A program made the translations under genes and the position numbers. Below the pieces are notes generated by a model. That model saw nothing but the letters and a program-made list of their open reading frames with translations, was not told the DNA's origin and ran no database searches. A stretch of 12,785 nt of DNA from Thermoproteus sp. UBA157 (GTDB taxonomy: Archaea; Thermoproteota; Thermoprotei; Thermoproteales; Thermoproteaceae). Each line of letters starts with the position of its first letter. Positions within the stretch are counted from its first letter, which is position 1. Of the stretch, positions 1-7,290 are shown in pieces. The stretch spans positions 6,294 through 19,078 of the forward strand of contig DANS01000037.1 in NCBI GenBank assembly GCA_002497345.1, written 5' to 3'.

Positions 1-30
1 GTCCATTCCTCGACGGCCCCGGAGGGCATA

Positions 31-37
31 GATTTAA
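31..37 (+). promoter_or_regulatory. Putative TATA box for hemL
   Basis: An AT-rich GATTTAA sits in GC-rich DNA, centred about 23 nt before the ATG at 58. This fits an archaeal TATA element driving a leaderless transcript. The rest of 1-57 shows nothing I can name; a divergent minus-strand gene could begin here (ATG ending at 29 or at 6) but cannot be judged from so few codons. Confidence 0.45.
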
Positions 38-57
38 CCGCCGGGCACATCATGCTC

Positions 58-1329
58 ATGGACATCTGGGAGAGGGCTAGGTCCGTCTTCCCAGGCGGCG
101 TGAACTCCCCTGCCAGGGCCTTGAAGCATTTGCCCAGGCCCTTAGTGGCCAAGGGGGCTGAAGGGGCTTACTTGTTCACCGACAAAGGCCGTTTGGTGGA
201 CCTCTGCTCGGCCTTCGGCGCCATCATCTTGGGCCACAACCACCCAAGAGTTAGGGAAGCCGTTATCAGGCAACTCGAGAGGGGGTGGATCTACGCCCTC
301 CTCACCGAGGAGGAGGTGGAGCTCGCTGAGGCTATAAAGCGCCACGTGTCGTCGATCTCGAAGATCCGTTTCGTAAACACCGGCACCGAGGCGACGATGA
401 ACGCCATAAGGCTAGCCAGAGGCTACACTAAGCGCGATGTAATAATCAAGTTCGACGGCAACTTCCACGGCTCGCACGACTACGTGTTGGTCAAGGCCGG
501 CTCGGGGGCAGCCACTTGGGGCGTGCCGACAAGCGCCGGGATACCCGCCGAAGTGGCGAAGCTCACAGTCGTCGTGCCCTACAACGACGTCGAGGCCTTC
601 AGGCGGGCCGCGCGCGAGGTCGGGGATAGGCTAGCCGCGGTCATAGTGGAGCCCGTGGCCGGGAACTTCGGCTTGATAATACCCGACGTGGAGTTCCTCA
701 AGGCGCTTCGCGAAGAGACGGAGGCGGTCGGCGCCCTCCTGATATTCGACGAGGTCATAACGGGCTTTAGGCTGGGCCTATCCGGCGCTCAAGGGCTCTT
801 CGGCGTGAGGCCCGACCTCACGACGCTGGGGAAGGTGTTGGGGGGCGGCTTCCCCATAGGAGCCTTCGGGGGCAGAGCCGACGTGATGGACCTCCTCGCT
901 CCGGCGGGCCCCGTCTACAACGCCGGGACGTATAACGCGCATCCCGTATCGGTGGCCGCCGGCCTCGCGGTTTTGAAGGAGCTGGAGACCGGCGTTCCCT
1001 ACGAGATCGCCGACGCGGCCGCGGCCAAGATAGCCGAGGGGGTCGAGGACGCGGCAGGCAGATACGGCTTCGACGTCGTGGTGAAGCGCATGGCGTCCAT
1101 GTTCCAGCTCTATTTCAAGAAAGGCGACGTGAAGACGCCGGACGACGTGAGGCAGAGCGACGAGAGGCTCTACTTGAAGCTACACGAGCTTGCGTTAAGG
1201 CGCGGGGTCTACCTAACGCCGAGCCAATACGAGGTGAACTTCACCACGGCCGCGCACACGAAAGACGTCGTCGAGGAGGTCCTGAGGGCCCTCGAAGATG
1301 CCTTTAAGGAGCTCTCTCTGCAGCGCTGA
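58..1329 (+). CDS. hemL: Glutamate-1-semialdehyde 2,1-aminomutase
   Basis: PLP-dependent enzyme that converts glutamate-1-semialdehyde to 5-aminolevulinate, the second step of the C5 tetrapyrrole route, in the cytosol. It is about 423 residues long, the usual family length. Visible motifs (counted from the ATG at 52; subtract 2 for the start used here) are FPGGVNSP near 13-20, GTEATMNAIR near 111-120, FDEVITGFR near 232-240 with the PLP-ring Asp, and TTLGKVLGGGFPIGAFGG with the Schiff-base Lys at 261. Two ATGs, at 52 and 58, are in frame. I prefer 58 because a TATA-like element at 31-37 lies about 23 nt upstream of it, the leaderless spacing seen for other genes here; 52 cannot be excluded. 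The gene converges on hemA, whose product makes its substrate, and their 3' ends overlap by 26 nt. Identification is firm. Confidence 0.96.
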   Translation: MDIWERARSVFPGGVNSPARALKHLPRPLVAKGAEGAYLFTDKGRLVDLCSAFGAIILGHNHPRVREAVIRQLERGWIYALLTEEEVELAEAIKRHVSSISKIRFVNTGTEATMNAIRLARGYTKRDVIIKFDGNFHGSHDYVLVKAGSGAATWGVPTSAGIPAEVAKLTVVVPYNDVEAFRRAAREVGDRLAAVIVEPVAGNFGLIIPDVEFLKALREETEAVGALLIFDEVITGFRLGLSGAQGLFGVRPDLTTLGKVLGGGFPIGAFGGRADVMDLLAPAGPVYNAGTYNAHPVSVAAGLAVLKELETGVPYEIADAAAAKIAEGVEDAAGRYGFDVVVKRMASMFQLYFKKGDVKTPDDVRQSDERLYLKLHELALRRGVYLTPSQYEVNFTTAAHTKDVVEEVLRALEDAFKELSLQR

Positions 1330-2506
1330 GCCCCTTGGCCCGCCTTCTGGCCTCCTTGAGCAACTCCAAGACCTCCTCCACGCGCCCGGCCTCCGCGAGC
1401 CCCTTCAACGCCTCCACTAGGGGCAACACGGCCCTTTTGACCGAGGATCTGGCCGCCGTCAACGAGTCGGCGCCTGCGCGCTCCGCCTCCTCCCTGGCGG
1501 CCATCTCGACGAATTTCATGTACTCGCCGAGCTCCATCTCAACCACCCTCCTGGCCACCGCCCTCTCCACGGCGTTCAGCTCCTCCAGAGCCATGGCCCT
1601 CGCTCTCTCCACCTCCGCCATCCTCTCCTTATTGAAGCGGGCGGCGATGTCCTCCAAGTCGTCCACCCTGATCACCTCAACGGGCAGATCCCTGGACACG
1701 TTGCCCGGCACCCCCAGATCGACTATGGCCCTCACCCTCGCCCCTTCGGGTATCCTCGTGATCAGCGGCTCGAAGGACAAGGCCGTCGTGAACACAACGT
1801 CGCACGCCTTGAGGCACTCGCTTATGGACTCCTCGTTTAACGGCTTGGCGACAGCGCCGTATTTCCGCGCCACCTCGGCGGCCTTCTCGAAGGTGCGGTT
1901 CAACACGTATATCCTGCCCGCGCCTTGGTCCTTGAGCTCCTTCACGAGCCCGCTCCCCACGGAGCCCGCGCCTATGACGCCGACAGTCAGCTTGCTCAGA
2001 TCCCCGAACTTCTCCTTGATGTATATTATCGAGAGGCTGCCGAGGCCGCGAGGGCCGCGCGAGATGTTCGTGCGAGCTCTCACCAGCTTGCCGAACCTAA
2101 TGGCGCGCTCGACGACGGTCTTGAGGGGCTCCCTGGTCACGTGCAACTTGACTTGGCTGTCGTAGGCCTCCTCCATTTGGCCCAATATGTCGGTTTCGCC
2201 TATTAGCATCGAGTCGAGCCCGGCGGCCACCTCGAGCATGTGCAGAGCCGCCTCGCGCCCCCTTCTGATCCTCACCCTGTCGGCGTACTCCTTGTAATGA
2301 GACAGGACCAACTCCACCGCCTCTTGGGGGACATCCCAAGCGTACACCTCTACTCTGTTGCATGTATGGAGGACGAAAAGAGGCACGGGGAAATGGGGCG
2401 CTACTCCGAGCATTTCCATCACGCTCCTCCCCAGCTCGCCCAGCCTATCCGTGGGGATCTCCCTGAACGTGATCGATGCCGAAAAGAGCTTATCCAACAA
2501 CGCCAC
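1304..2506 (-). CDS. hemA: Glutamyl-tRNA reductase
   Basis: NADPH-dependent reductase that turns glutamate esterified to tRNA(Glu) into glutamate-1-semialdehyde, the committed step of C5 tetrapyrrole synthesis. In the 400-residue product the catalytic Cys is C49 in HTCNRVEVY, followed by GETDILGQ at 103-110, the Rossmann NADPH motif GAGSVGSG at 179-186, and a long Glu/Ala/Arg-rich helical C-terminus that fits the dimerisation domain. The frame stays open to an ATG at 2596, but that would run through the hemC start. The GTG at 2506 gives a normal N-terminus (MALLDKLFSASITFREIP) and lies about 24 nt downstream of a TATA element at 2527-2534, so I take it as a leaderless start. It is divergent from hemC across 52 nt and convergent with hemL. 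Confidence 0.96.
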   Translation of the reverse strand: MALLDKLFSASITFREIPTDRLGELGRSVMEMLGVAPHFPVPLFVLHTCNRVEVYAWDVPQEAVELVLSHYKEYADRVRIRRGREAALHMLEVAAGLDSMLIGETDILGQMEEAYDSQVKLHVTREPLKTVVERAIRFGKLVRARTNISRGPRGLGSLSIIYIKEKFGDLSKLTVGVIGAGSVGSGLVKELKDQGAGRIYVLNRTFEKAAEVARKYGAVAKPLNEESISECLKACDVVFTTALSFEPLITRIPEGARVRAIVDLGVPGNVSRDLPVEVIRVDDLEDIAARFNKERMAEVERARAMALEELNAVERAVARRVVEMELGEYMKFVEMAAREEAERAGADSLTAARSSVKRAVLPLVEALKGLAEAGRVEEVLELLKEARRRAKGLSAAERAP

Positions 2507-2526
2507 TTGGCATCGATACGTTGGTC

Positions 2527-2534
2527 TATTTAAG
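2527..2534. promoter_or_regulatory. Shared TATA element of the divergent hemA and hemC genes
   Basis: TATTTAAG on the plus strand reads CTTAAATA on the minus strand. It is the strongest TATA-like element in the 52-nt gap. Its centre is about 24 nt from the hemA GTG (2506) and about 28 nt from the hemC ATG (2559). One near-symmetric box could therefore direct both start sites. A weaker AT-rich stretch at 2546-2554 lies too close to hemC to be its TATA box but could be an initiation-proximal element. Confidence 0.5.
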
Positions 2535-2558
2535 TTGTGCAAGTTCTTAATAAAGGAC

Positions 2559-3464
2559 ATGGCGGTGAAGATCAGAGTGGCGACCAGGGGCAGCAAGCTC
2601 AGCTTGATTCAGACCGAGGTCCTCCTCAGGAGCATAAGGGAGGTCGAGCCCGACGTCGACTTCGAGATAATTGTGGTGAAGACCACCGGCGATATCGTGC
2701 AGGACAAGCCGCTTTATGCCATAGGCGTTAAGGGGATTTTCGAAAAGGAGGTCAACACGGCCGTGTTGAGGGGCGAGGCCGACATCGCCGTGCATTCTCT
2801 GAAGGACCTGCCCGCCGAGATGCACGAGGACCTCGTGATAGCGGGCTATTCCAAGAGGGACCCCCCTTACGACGTCTTGGCCAGCAAGGAGGGCTACGAT
2901 CTGCGCGGCCTACCCGCCGGCGCCAGAGTGGGCACCTCCAGCGTGCGGAGGGCTGCGTTCTTGAGGAGCCTCAGGCCCGACCTCCGCGTTGAGCCGATCA
3001 GGGGGAACGTGGACACCAGAATAAACAAGCTCCTCAACGGAGTCGTGGACGCGGTCGTGTTGGCGGAGGCCGGAATCAGGAGACTATACGGCGACGATCT
3101 TCCCGTGAGGGTGAGGAGGGTTGAGCCAGAGTATCTGCCCCCGCCGCCCGGCCAAGGCATAGTGGCTGCCGTTGCGCGCAGAGACGACGGCTGGATCTTG
3201 GATCTGCTGAGGAGGGCCAGCGATCCCAAGGCGACCGCGGAGGCGAGGGCCGAGAGGGCTTTCCTCAAGGAGATAGGCGCCGGTTGCCACATAGCAGTCG
3301 GCGGCTTGGCGACTCTGCGCCCCGGCGGTTTGGAGTTCTTGGCCGGCTGGGCGTCGCAAGACGGAGCCCGCAAGATTTTGGTCAAGGCCTTCGGCGAAGA
3401 GCCCGAGGAGGTGGGCGTCAGGGCCGCCAAGATGTTGAAATCGGCTCTGTCGGGCCGCCCCTAG
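2559..3464 (+). CDS. hemC: Porphobilinogen deaminase (hydroxymethylbilane synthase)
   Basis: Polymerises four porphobilinogen units into hydroxymethylbilane, the linear tetrapyrrole that precedes uroporphyrinogen III. The 301-residue product has the family length. Motifs seen are the N-terminal RVATRGSKLSLIQT, the catalytic Asp D83 in HSLKDLP, GTSSVRR near 125-131, the RGNVDTR loop near 148-154, PPPPGQG near 194-200, and the dipyrromethane-cofactor Cys C243 in GAGCHIAVGG. The frame stays open upstream into hemA antisense, but the ATG at 2559 places the conserved N-terminus correctly and removes that overlap. Its TATA element appears to be the one at 2527-2534 that also suits hemA, giving at most a leader of a few nucleotides. 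Its stop interlocks with that of gatE in a 4-nt CTAG. Confidence 0.97.
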   Translation: MAVKIRVATRGSKLSLIQTEVLLRSIREVEPDVDFEIIVVKTTGDIVQDKPLYAIGVKGIFEKEVNTAVLRGEADIAVHSLKDLPAEMHEDLVIAGYSKRDPPYDVLASKEGYDLRGLPAGARVGTSSVRRAAFLRSLRPDLRVEPIRGNVDTRINKLLNGVVDAVVLAEAGIRRLYGDDLPVRVRRVEPEYLPPPPGQGIVAAVARRDDGWILDLLRRASDPKATAEARAERAFLKEIGAGCHIAVGGLATLRPGGLEFLAGWASQDGARKILVKAFGEEPEEVGVRAAKMLKSALSGRP

Positions 3465-5293
3465 CTTTGCGACGTCAGCTCCTTCAAGGCCCTCATCACG
3501 TCGCCGGCGTCCGCCCTGCCTCTGTACCTCCTCATGGCCTCCTTAAGCGCCTTGTCGGGCCCGACCTCCTTGATCAACTGCTCCACCACCCTCCTCACCT
3601 CCTCGTAGGGCATCCTCAAGAGGCCCAGGCGCTTCGCCGCGTCGAGGGCCCCCTCGCCCTCCTTCATGGCCCTCAGCACCTCCTCGACGGCCTCCTTCGT
3701 TATGTTCCCCTTGTCCAGCTCGGACAGCACCGAGTCTATCTTCTCTGGAGTTACCTCAACCCCCTCCCTCGCGAGGGCCCTCGCCGTGTTGAGCAATATG
3801 CTGGCTATCTGCACCGGCGGCACCCTCTTGTACTTCTCAACGAATTCCTCGAAGTGCTCGAGCCACGGCGATTTTACGAGCCTCGTGGCCATGTCCTTAT
3901 TCACGCCGAGCGATGTTATCTTCTCTATCTCCGCCTCCAGGCTCCGCGAGGCTATCTGCTCAGCCCTTCTCTCTATCTCTACCGTTATCCTCACGGGCGG
4001 CAGATCCGTCTCGGGGTACATCCTGGCGGCGCCGGGCCTGGGCCTCATGAATCTGGTGGTCCCGTCGGGGTTCGCGGCCCTCGTCTCCTCCGGCACTCCC
4101 TCGAACGCTTGCCTCAGCCTCTGCACCACCACGTCGACGGCCTCCTCCACCTCCTTCGGGCTAGAGCCGGAGAGCAACACGAAGGAGCTAGCCCCCAGCC
4201 TCTGCTCCACAGCCCTGACCTCGTCGGCCGTCACCCCATAGCCGGGCAGCTCGTCGGAGTGCATCAAGCCGCCGAGCTCGGTCCAAGCCCTCACGTAGTC
4301 GGCCAGCTCCGTCCCGAAGCGGCGGCCCGGTTGCAGCTCGAAGCCCAAGAGCTTCTGGAAGCCGGGGGCCTTCACGGCGTATACGACGCCCCCGGCGTCG
4401 AGCGCCCTTCTGAGTATCTTCGACTTGGTGTTGCCGAACAAGTCGGTCACGTCGACATAGCCGCCCTCGGGGAGCGGCGCGCCCCTGTTCTTAAGCTCAT
4501 CCCTTATCTTGAGCAAATTGACTTGGCGGAGCACCTCGTACTCTATAACCTTGGGTATCAGCTCAAGTTTGGGCACTCCCTTTATCTCCGTCTTGGCGCC
4601 TCCGGCTATGGACACGTTGACGTCTTGTCTGACGGTCCCGAGCCCTCTCTTGGCCCTCCCGGTCAACTTCACGCTGTATCCGATGATCCAAGCCACCTCC
4701 TCCACTTGTTGCGGGTCGTACTCCATGGGCGACGTGGATATTTCGACGAGAGGTATACCCAGCCTATCCAGTCTGTAGTAGACGTATTTCCCCTCCTCCT
4801 TTATCTTCCTCGCGGCGTCCTCCTCTAGCGCGATGGTGTCCACGCCTATCTCGTAGCCCAAGATCTTCGCCCTCCCGTCGTGGGCCACGAGCATGGTCCG
4901 CTGGAAGCCCGAGGTGTTGGAGCCGTCGACCACTATCTTCCTCATTACGTATATCTCGTCGTATAGCTTCGCGTTGAACATCTTGGCCACGGCCACTGCC
5001 GTCGTCAAGGCCTCCTCATCGGGGAGGTGGGGAGGCTCCTCGTCGAGCTCCACTAGGCAAGTGGTGTCCCGATAGCCCTCGTAGACGTATATGCGCCTCT
5101 TCCTCACCTCCCACACGGCCGCGGGATCCACCGCGCCCAGCTCGCTGAGAGCCACGTAAAGCCTTCTGGTCACTCTGAAGTGCGGCTCGTCGTCTCGCAA
5201 GACTGGCGGGCACTCGCAGAAGAGCTTCCGCCTCGTGTTGAGCTGTATGTGGATTTCTAGGCCAGTTTTTAAGCCCAACGATCTGTAGTCCAC
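3461..5293 (-). CDS. gatE: Glutamyl-tRNA(Gln) amidotransferase subunit E
   Basis: Archaea-specific partner of GatD. GatDE makes Gln-tRNA(Gln) by phosphorylating and amidating Glu-tRNA(Gln); GatE binds the tRNA and activates the glutamate, while GatD releases ammonia. The 610-residue product has typical GatE length. It opens with GLKTGLEIHIQLNT and KLFCECP (C26, C28), then shows GLGTVRQDVNVSI near 217-229 and EIKGV near 236-240 as in the GatB/GatE core. An insert near 300-430 is consistent with the AspRS-like insertion that distinguishes GatE from GatB, and ends in RFMRPRPGAARMYPETDLPP. A helical tail near 440-610 suits tRNA binding. The start is GTG at 5293, with a TATA element centred about 22 nt upstream and so probably leaderless. 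gatD is not in the window. It is divergent from ksgA and convergent with hemC. Confidence 0.97.
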   Translation of the reverse strand: MDYRSLGLKTGLEIHIQLNTRRKLFCECPPVLRDDEPHFRVTRRLYVALSELGAVDPAAVWEVRKRRIYVYEGYRDTTCLVELDEEPPHLPDEEALTTAVAVAKMFNAKLYDEIYVMRKIVVDGSNTSGFQRTMLVAHDGRAKILGYEIGVDTIALEEDAARKIKEEGKYVYYRLDRLGIPLVEISTSPMEYDPQQVEEVAWIIGYSVKLTGRAKRGLGTVRQDVNVSIAGGAKTEIKGVPKLELIPKVIEYEVLRQVNLLKIRDELKNRGAPLPEGGYVDVTDLFGNTKSKILRRALDAGGVVYAVKAPGFQKLLGFELQPGRRFGTELADYVRAWTELGGLMHSDELPGYGVTADEVRAVEQRLGASSFVLLSGSSPKEVEEAVDVVVQRLRQAFEGVPEETRAANPDGTTRFMRPRPGAARMYPETDLPPVRITVEIERRAEQIASRSLEAEIEKITSLGVNKDMATRLVKSPWLEHFEEFVEKYKRVPPVQIASILLNTARALAREGVEVTPEKIDSVLSELDKGNITKEAVEEVLRAMKEGEGALDAAKRLGLLRMPYEEVRRVVEQLIKEVGPDKALKEAMRRYRGRADAGDVMRALKELTSQS

Positions 5294-5310
5294 GGAGGCG
5301 TCAACAAGCG

Positions 5311-5320
5311 ATTATAAAAA
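5311..5320 (-). promoter_or_regulatory. TATA box for gatE, possibly also used by ksgA
   Basis: ATTATAAAAA on the plus strand (TTTTTATAAT on the minus) is centred about 22 nt before the gatE GTG at 5293, the leaderless spacing. Read on the plus strand it would place ksgA transcription about 15 nt upstream of its GTG at 5355, leaving a short leader without a good Shine-Dalgarno. A second AT-rich patch at 5332-5343 is closer to ksgA than the usual spacing. Which one serves ksgA is unresolved. Confidence 0.5.
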
Positions 5321-5354
5321 CAATGGCGTCATTTCTTTATTATGGGATAGTTCC

Positions 5355-6041
5355 GTGGGCAGACGCCTCGGCCAACACATGTTGAGGGATAAGTCCGTGG
5401 CAGAATATATAGCAAGCTTGGTGCCGGCGGGCTCCGTGGTGTTAGAGGTCGGGGCCGGCACCGGTGTCTTGACGCTCGAGCTCGCCAAGAGGGCCTCCAA
5501 GGTATACGCCGTGGAGCTCGACAAGGCCTTGGCGGCCTACCTCTCGGCGAGGGCTCCGCCCAACGTCGAGGTGATAGTAGGCGATGCCTTGGAGATAGAG
5601 TGGCCTCAAGTCGACCTCTTCGCGTCGAATATACCCTATTATATAACGTCGCCTATTCTTCTCAAACTCGCCGAGAGGAGGCTGCCGGCCGTGGTGATGT
5701 TGCAGAGGGAGGTCGCGGAGAGGCTGAGGGCCGAGCCCGGCTCTGAGAACTACGGCAGATTGACCGTCGCCGTTAGGTGCAACTACGACGTGGAGGTGCT
5801 CAAGCTGGTGCCTCCTCGCGCCTTCTCGCCGCCTCCTCAAGTCCAATCGGCCATAGTGAGGTTAACCCCCCGCGGTCCATGCGTCGACGACTTTAAATCG
5901 TTCGAGAAGTTCACGGCCATGTTGTTCTCGCAGAGGCGGAAGCTGGCCAGAAAGGCGTGTAGGGAGGCGCCCGAGGGGAAGAGGGTGTACCAACTCACTC
6001 TGGAGGAGATCGTCGAGCTTTTCGGCAAATGCCGCTCTTGA
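5355..6041 (+). CDS. ksgA: 16S rRNA dimethyladenosine transferase (KsgA/Dim1)
   Basis: SAM-dependent methyltransferase that dimethylates the two adjacent adenines in the 3'-terminal helix of 16S rRNA during late small-subunit assembly. The 228-residue product shows the N-terminal GQHMLRD (family GQxFL), the SAM-binding EVGAGTGVLT at 31-40, the acidic Glu in VYAVELD near 50-56, GDALE near 76-80, and the catalytic NIPYYITSP at 92-100 (family N-L/I-P-Y). A short C-terminal helical part near 180-228 contains FSQRRKLARK, as expected. At 228 residues it is somewhat shorter than bacterial KsgA (about 270), which I take as an archaeal compact form. The start is GTG at 5355; the ATG at 5323 is out of frame. 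It overlaps the RNase Z gene by 13 nt, indicating an operon. Confidence 0.94.
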   Translation: MGRRLGQHMLRDKSVAEYIASLVPAGSVVLEVGAGTGVLTLELAKRASKVYAVELDKALAAYLSARAPPNVEVIVGDALEIEWPQVDLFASNIPYYITSPILLKLAERRLPAVVMLQREVAERLRAEPGSENYGRLTVAVRCNYDVEVLKLVPPRAFSPPPQVQSAIVRLTPRGPCVDDFKSFEKFTAMLFSQRRKLARKACREAPEGKRVYQLTLEEIVELFGKCRS

Positions 6042-6883
6042 AGCTCCTCTTCCTCGGCACGGGAGGCGCCGTGCCGAGAGCCGACAGGAGGATGCCCGGC
6101 ATCTACTTGGAGGACTGGGAGGGCCACCGCGTCCTCCTTGACGCGGGCGAGGGAGTCCAGTACGCGTTGATGGCCTATGGGATCTCGCCGGCTTCGTTGA
6201 GCTACGTCGCGGTGACCCACGGTCACGAGGATCACGTGTTGGGCCTTCCGGGCTTGCTGAGCACTGCGAGGATGGCCGGAAAGAGCTTAAAGGTCTTGGC
6301 CCCGCCCAAGCTGGCCTCGGCGTTGGCCAAAAACGGCGTCGACGCCGCGACGTCGATCGTCGATAGGCGCATGTCTGTTAGATGCGTCGAGGTGTGCCAC
6401 ACGATCGAGGCGTGCGGCTGGCTCTTCGAGTGGGACGTGGGGTTCAAGCTGGACCTCTCCAAGGTGGAAGGCCTCCCGAAGCAAGCGCTGACGAGGCTCA
6501 TAAGGGGGGAGCCCGTCGAGGTCGGCGGGAGGGTCATCAAGCCCGAGGACGTGGCCGAGCCGGGACACAGAAGGTACAGAAGGCTCTTCTACACGGGCGA
6601 TACCGGGCCTTGTCCCAAGGCCCTCAAGGCCGTGGGCTGGACGGACGTGTTGATACACGAGGCCACCTTCGCCGACGACGTGGATCCGGCCAGGGCCCAC
6701 GAGGAGGGCCACTCGACGGTCTTCGACGCCCTCGAGGCCGCCAAGGCGTTAGGGGCGCGTCTGCTGATCTTGACGCACATCAGCGCTAGATACGACGACG
6801 TCGGCAAGCACAGAGCCCTCGCCGCGGCGTATAGACACGCGGTGGTCCCCGAAGACGGCGACTGGGTCCTCGTAAGGCTTTAG
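6029..6883 (+). CDS. rnz: Ribonuclease Z (tRNA 3' endonuclease), metallo-beta-lactamase fold
   Basis: Zinc-dependent endonuclease that removes 3' trailers from pre-tRNA so that CCA can be added. The 284-residue product has the beta-lactamase-fold N-terminus LKLLFLGTGGAVP, the metal motif THGHEDH (H64, H66, D68, H69), a further metal His probably at H124, YTGDTGP with D191, LIHEATF near 208-214, EGHST with H228, and LTHIS with H250. The segment near 140-180 matches the short substrate-arm region of RNase Z rather than a general hydrolase. The ATG at 6029 overlaps ksgA by 13 nt; a TTG at 6038 would also give a sensible start. The tRNA-Ala gene at 10705 has no encoded CCA, so this activity is needed here. 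Its stop overlaps that of the convergent methyltransferase gene by 4 nt. Confidence 0.9.
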   Translation: MPLLKLLFLGTGGAVPRADRRMPGIYLEDWEGHRVLLDAGEGVQYALMAYGISPASLSYVAVTHGHEDHVLGLPGLLSTARMAGKSLKVLAPPKLASALAKNGVDAATSIVDRRMSVRCVEVCHTIEACGWLFEWDVGFKLDLSKVEGLPKQALTRLIRGEPVEVGGRVIKPEDVAEPGHRRYRRLFYTGDTGPCPKALKAVGWTDVLIHEATFADDVDPARAHEEGHSTVFDALEAAKALGARLLILTHISARYDDVGKHRALAAAYRHAVVPEDGDWVLVRL

Positions 6884-7290
6884 CCCAGAATCAGCCAGCG
6901 CCCCAACGTCTCCGCGACCACGACGTCGGCGAATTCCCTCAGCGCGCCCGCGTCCTCCAGCCTTTCGAAGACGGTTATGGCCAAAGCCGCGTCGAAGCCC
7001 CTCGGCCTCAGAGGCAGCTTGTAGGCGTCGGCGGCCACCACGTCGATGAGGGCGCCCCGAGAGGCGGCCCTCCTCAACATGCCCAAGGACACGTCGACGC
7101 ACACCACGTAGCGGGGGCGCAGGACGGACGCGCCTAGGCCGGTGCCGCAGCCCACGTCCAAGACCCTATCCCCCTTGACGTAGGCGAGGGCCTTGAGGTA
7201 CTTGACGATCTGCTCTTGGCCGTAGAGCTCGTCGTAGACCCCGGCCAGCTTGTCGTAGTACTCGGCTATTTCAAAGAGCGGGGCGCTCAT
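6880..7290 (-). CDS. Short class I SAM-dependent methyltransferase
   Basis: Probable SAM-dependent methyltransferase of unknown substrate. In 136 residues it has an N-terminal helical cap (AEYYDKLAGVYDELYGQEQ), the SAM motif RVLDVGCGTGLG near 42-53, CVDVS near 64-68 with the ribose-binding acidic residue, a VVAADAYKLPL segment near 84-94, and FDAALAITVFERLED near 99-113 (motif IV/V region). It stops just after the predicted fifth strand (RWLILG), so strands 6 and 7 of the usual Rossmann-like fold are absent. The stop overlaps the convergent RNase Z gene. I find no frameshifted remainder in the other minus-strand frames. Its ATG overlaps the tyrS stop (ATGA), so it is probably translated after tyrS. 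A well-placed GGTGAT ribosome-binding site precedes it. The target is unknown. Confidence 0.85.
   Translation of the reverse strand: MSAPLFEIAEYYDKLAGVYDELYGQEQIVKYLKALAYVKGDRVLDVGCGTGLGASVLRPRYVVCVDVSLGMLRRAASRGALIDVVAADAYKLPLRPRGFDAALAITVFERLEDAGALREFADVVVAETLGRWLILG

Noticed and set aside
1..51. Start of a divergent minus-strand gene at the left edge
   Set aside because: ATGs on the minus strand at 29 and 6 are open to the edge, but at most nine codons are visible, which is not enough to call a gene.
1335..2165. A 276-codon open frame on the plus strand antisense to hemA
   Set aside because: Low-complexity Ser/Ala/Leu/Thr composition with no motif; hemA on the other strand has all catalytic signatures.
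2358..2558. N-terminal extension of hemC upstream into hemA
   Set aside because: The 67 extra residues look like antisense hemA, while HemC family proteins begin at the K-I-R-V-A-T-R-G-S region reached from the ATG at 2559.
2507..2596. N-terminal extension of hemA to an ATG at 2596
   Set aside because: It would run over the hemC start and promoter; the GTG at 2506 gives a normal N-terminus and a proper TATA distance.
3284..4828. A 514-codon open frame on the plus strand across gatE and the end of hemC
   Set aside because: It lies antisense to clearly recognised gatE, and its translation is rich in His, Arg, Leu and Pro without any domain. It is a shadow of biased codon use in GC-rich DNA.
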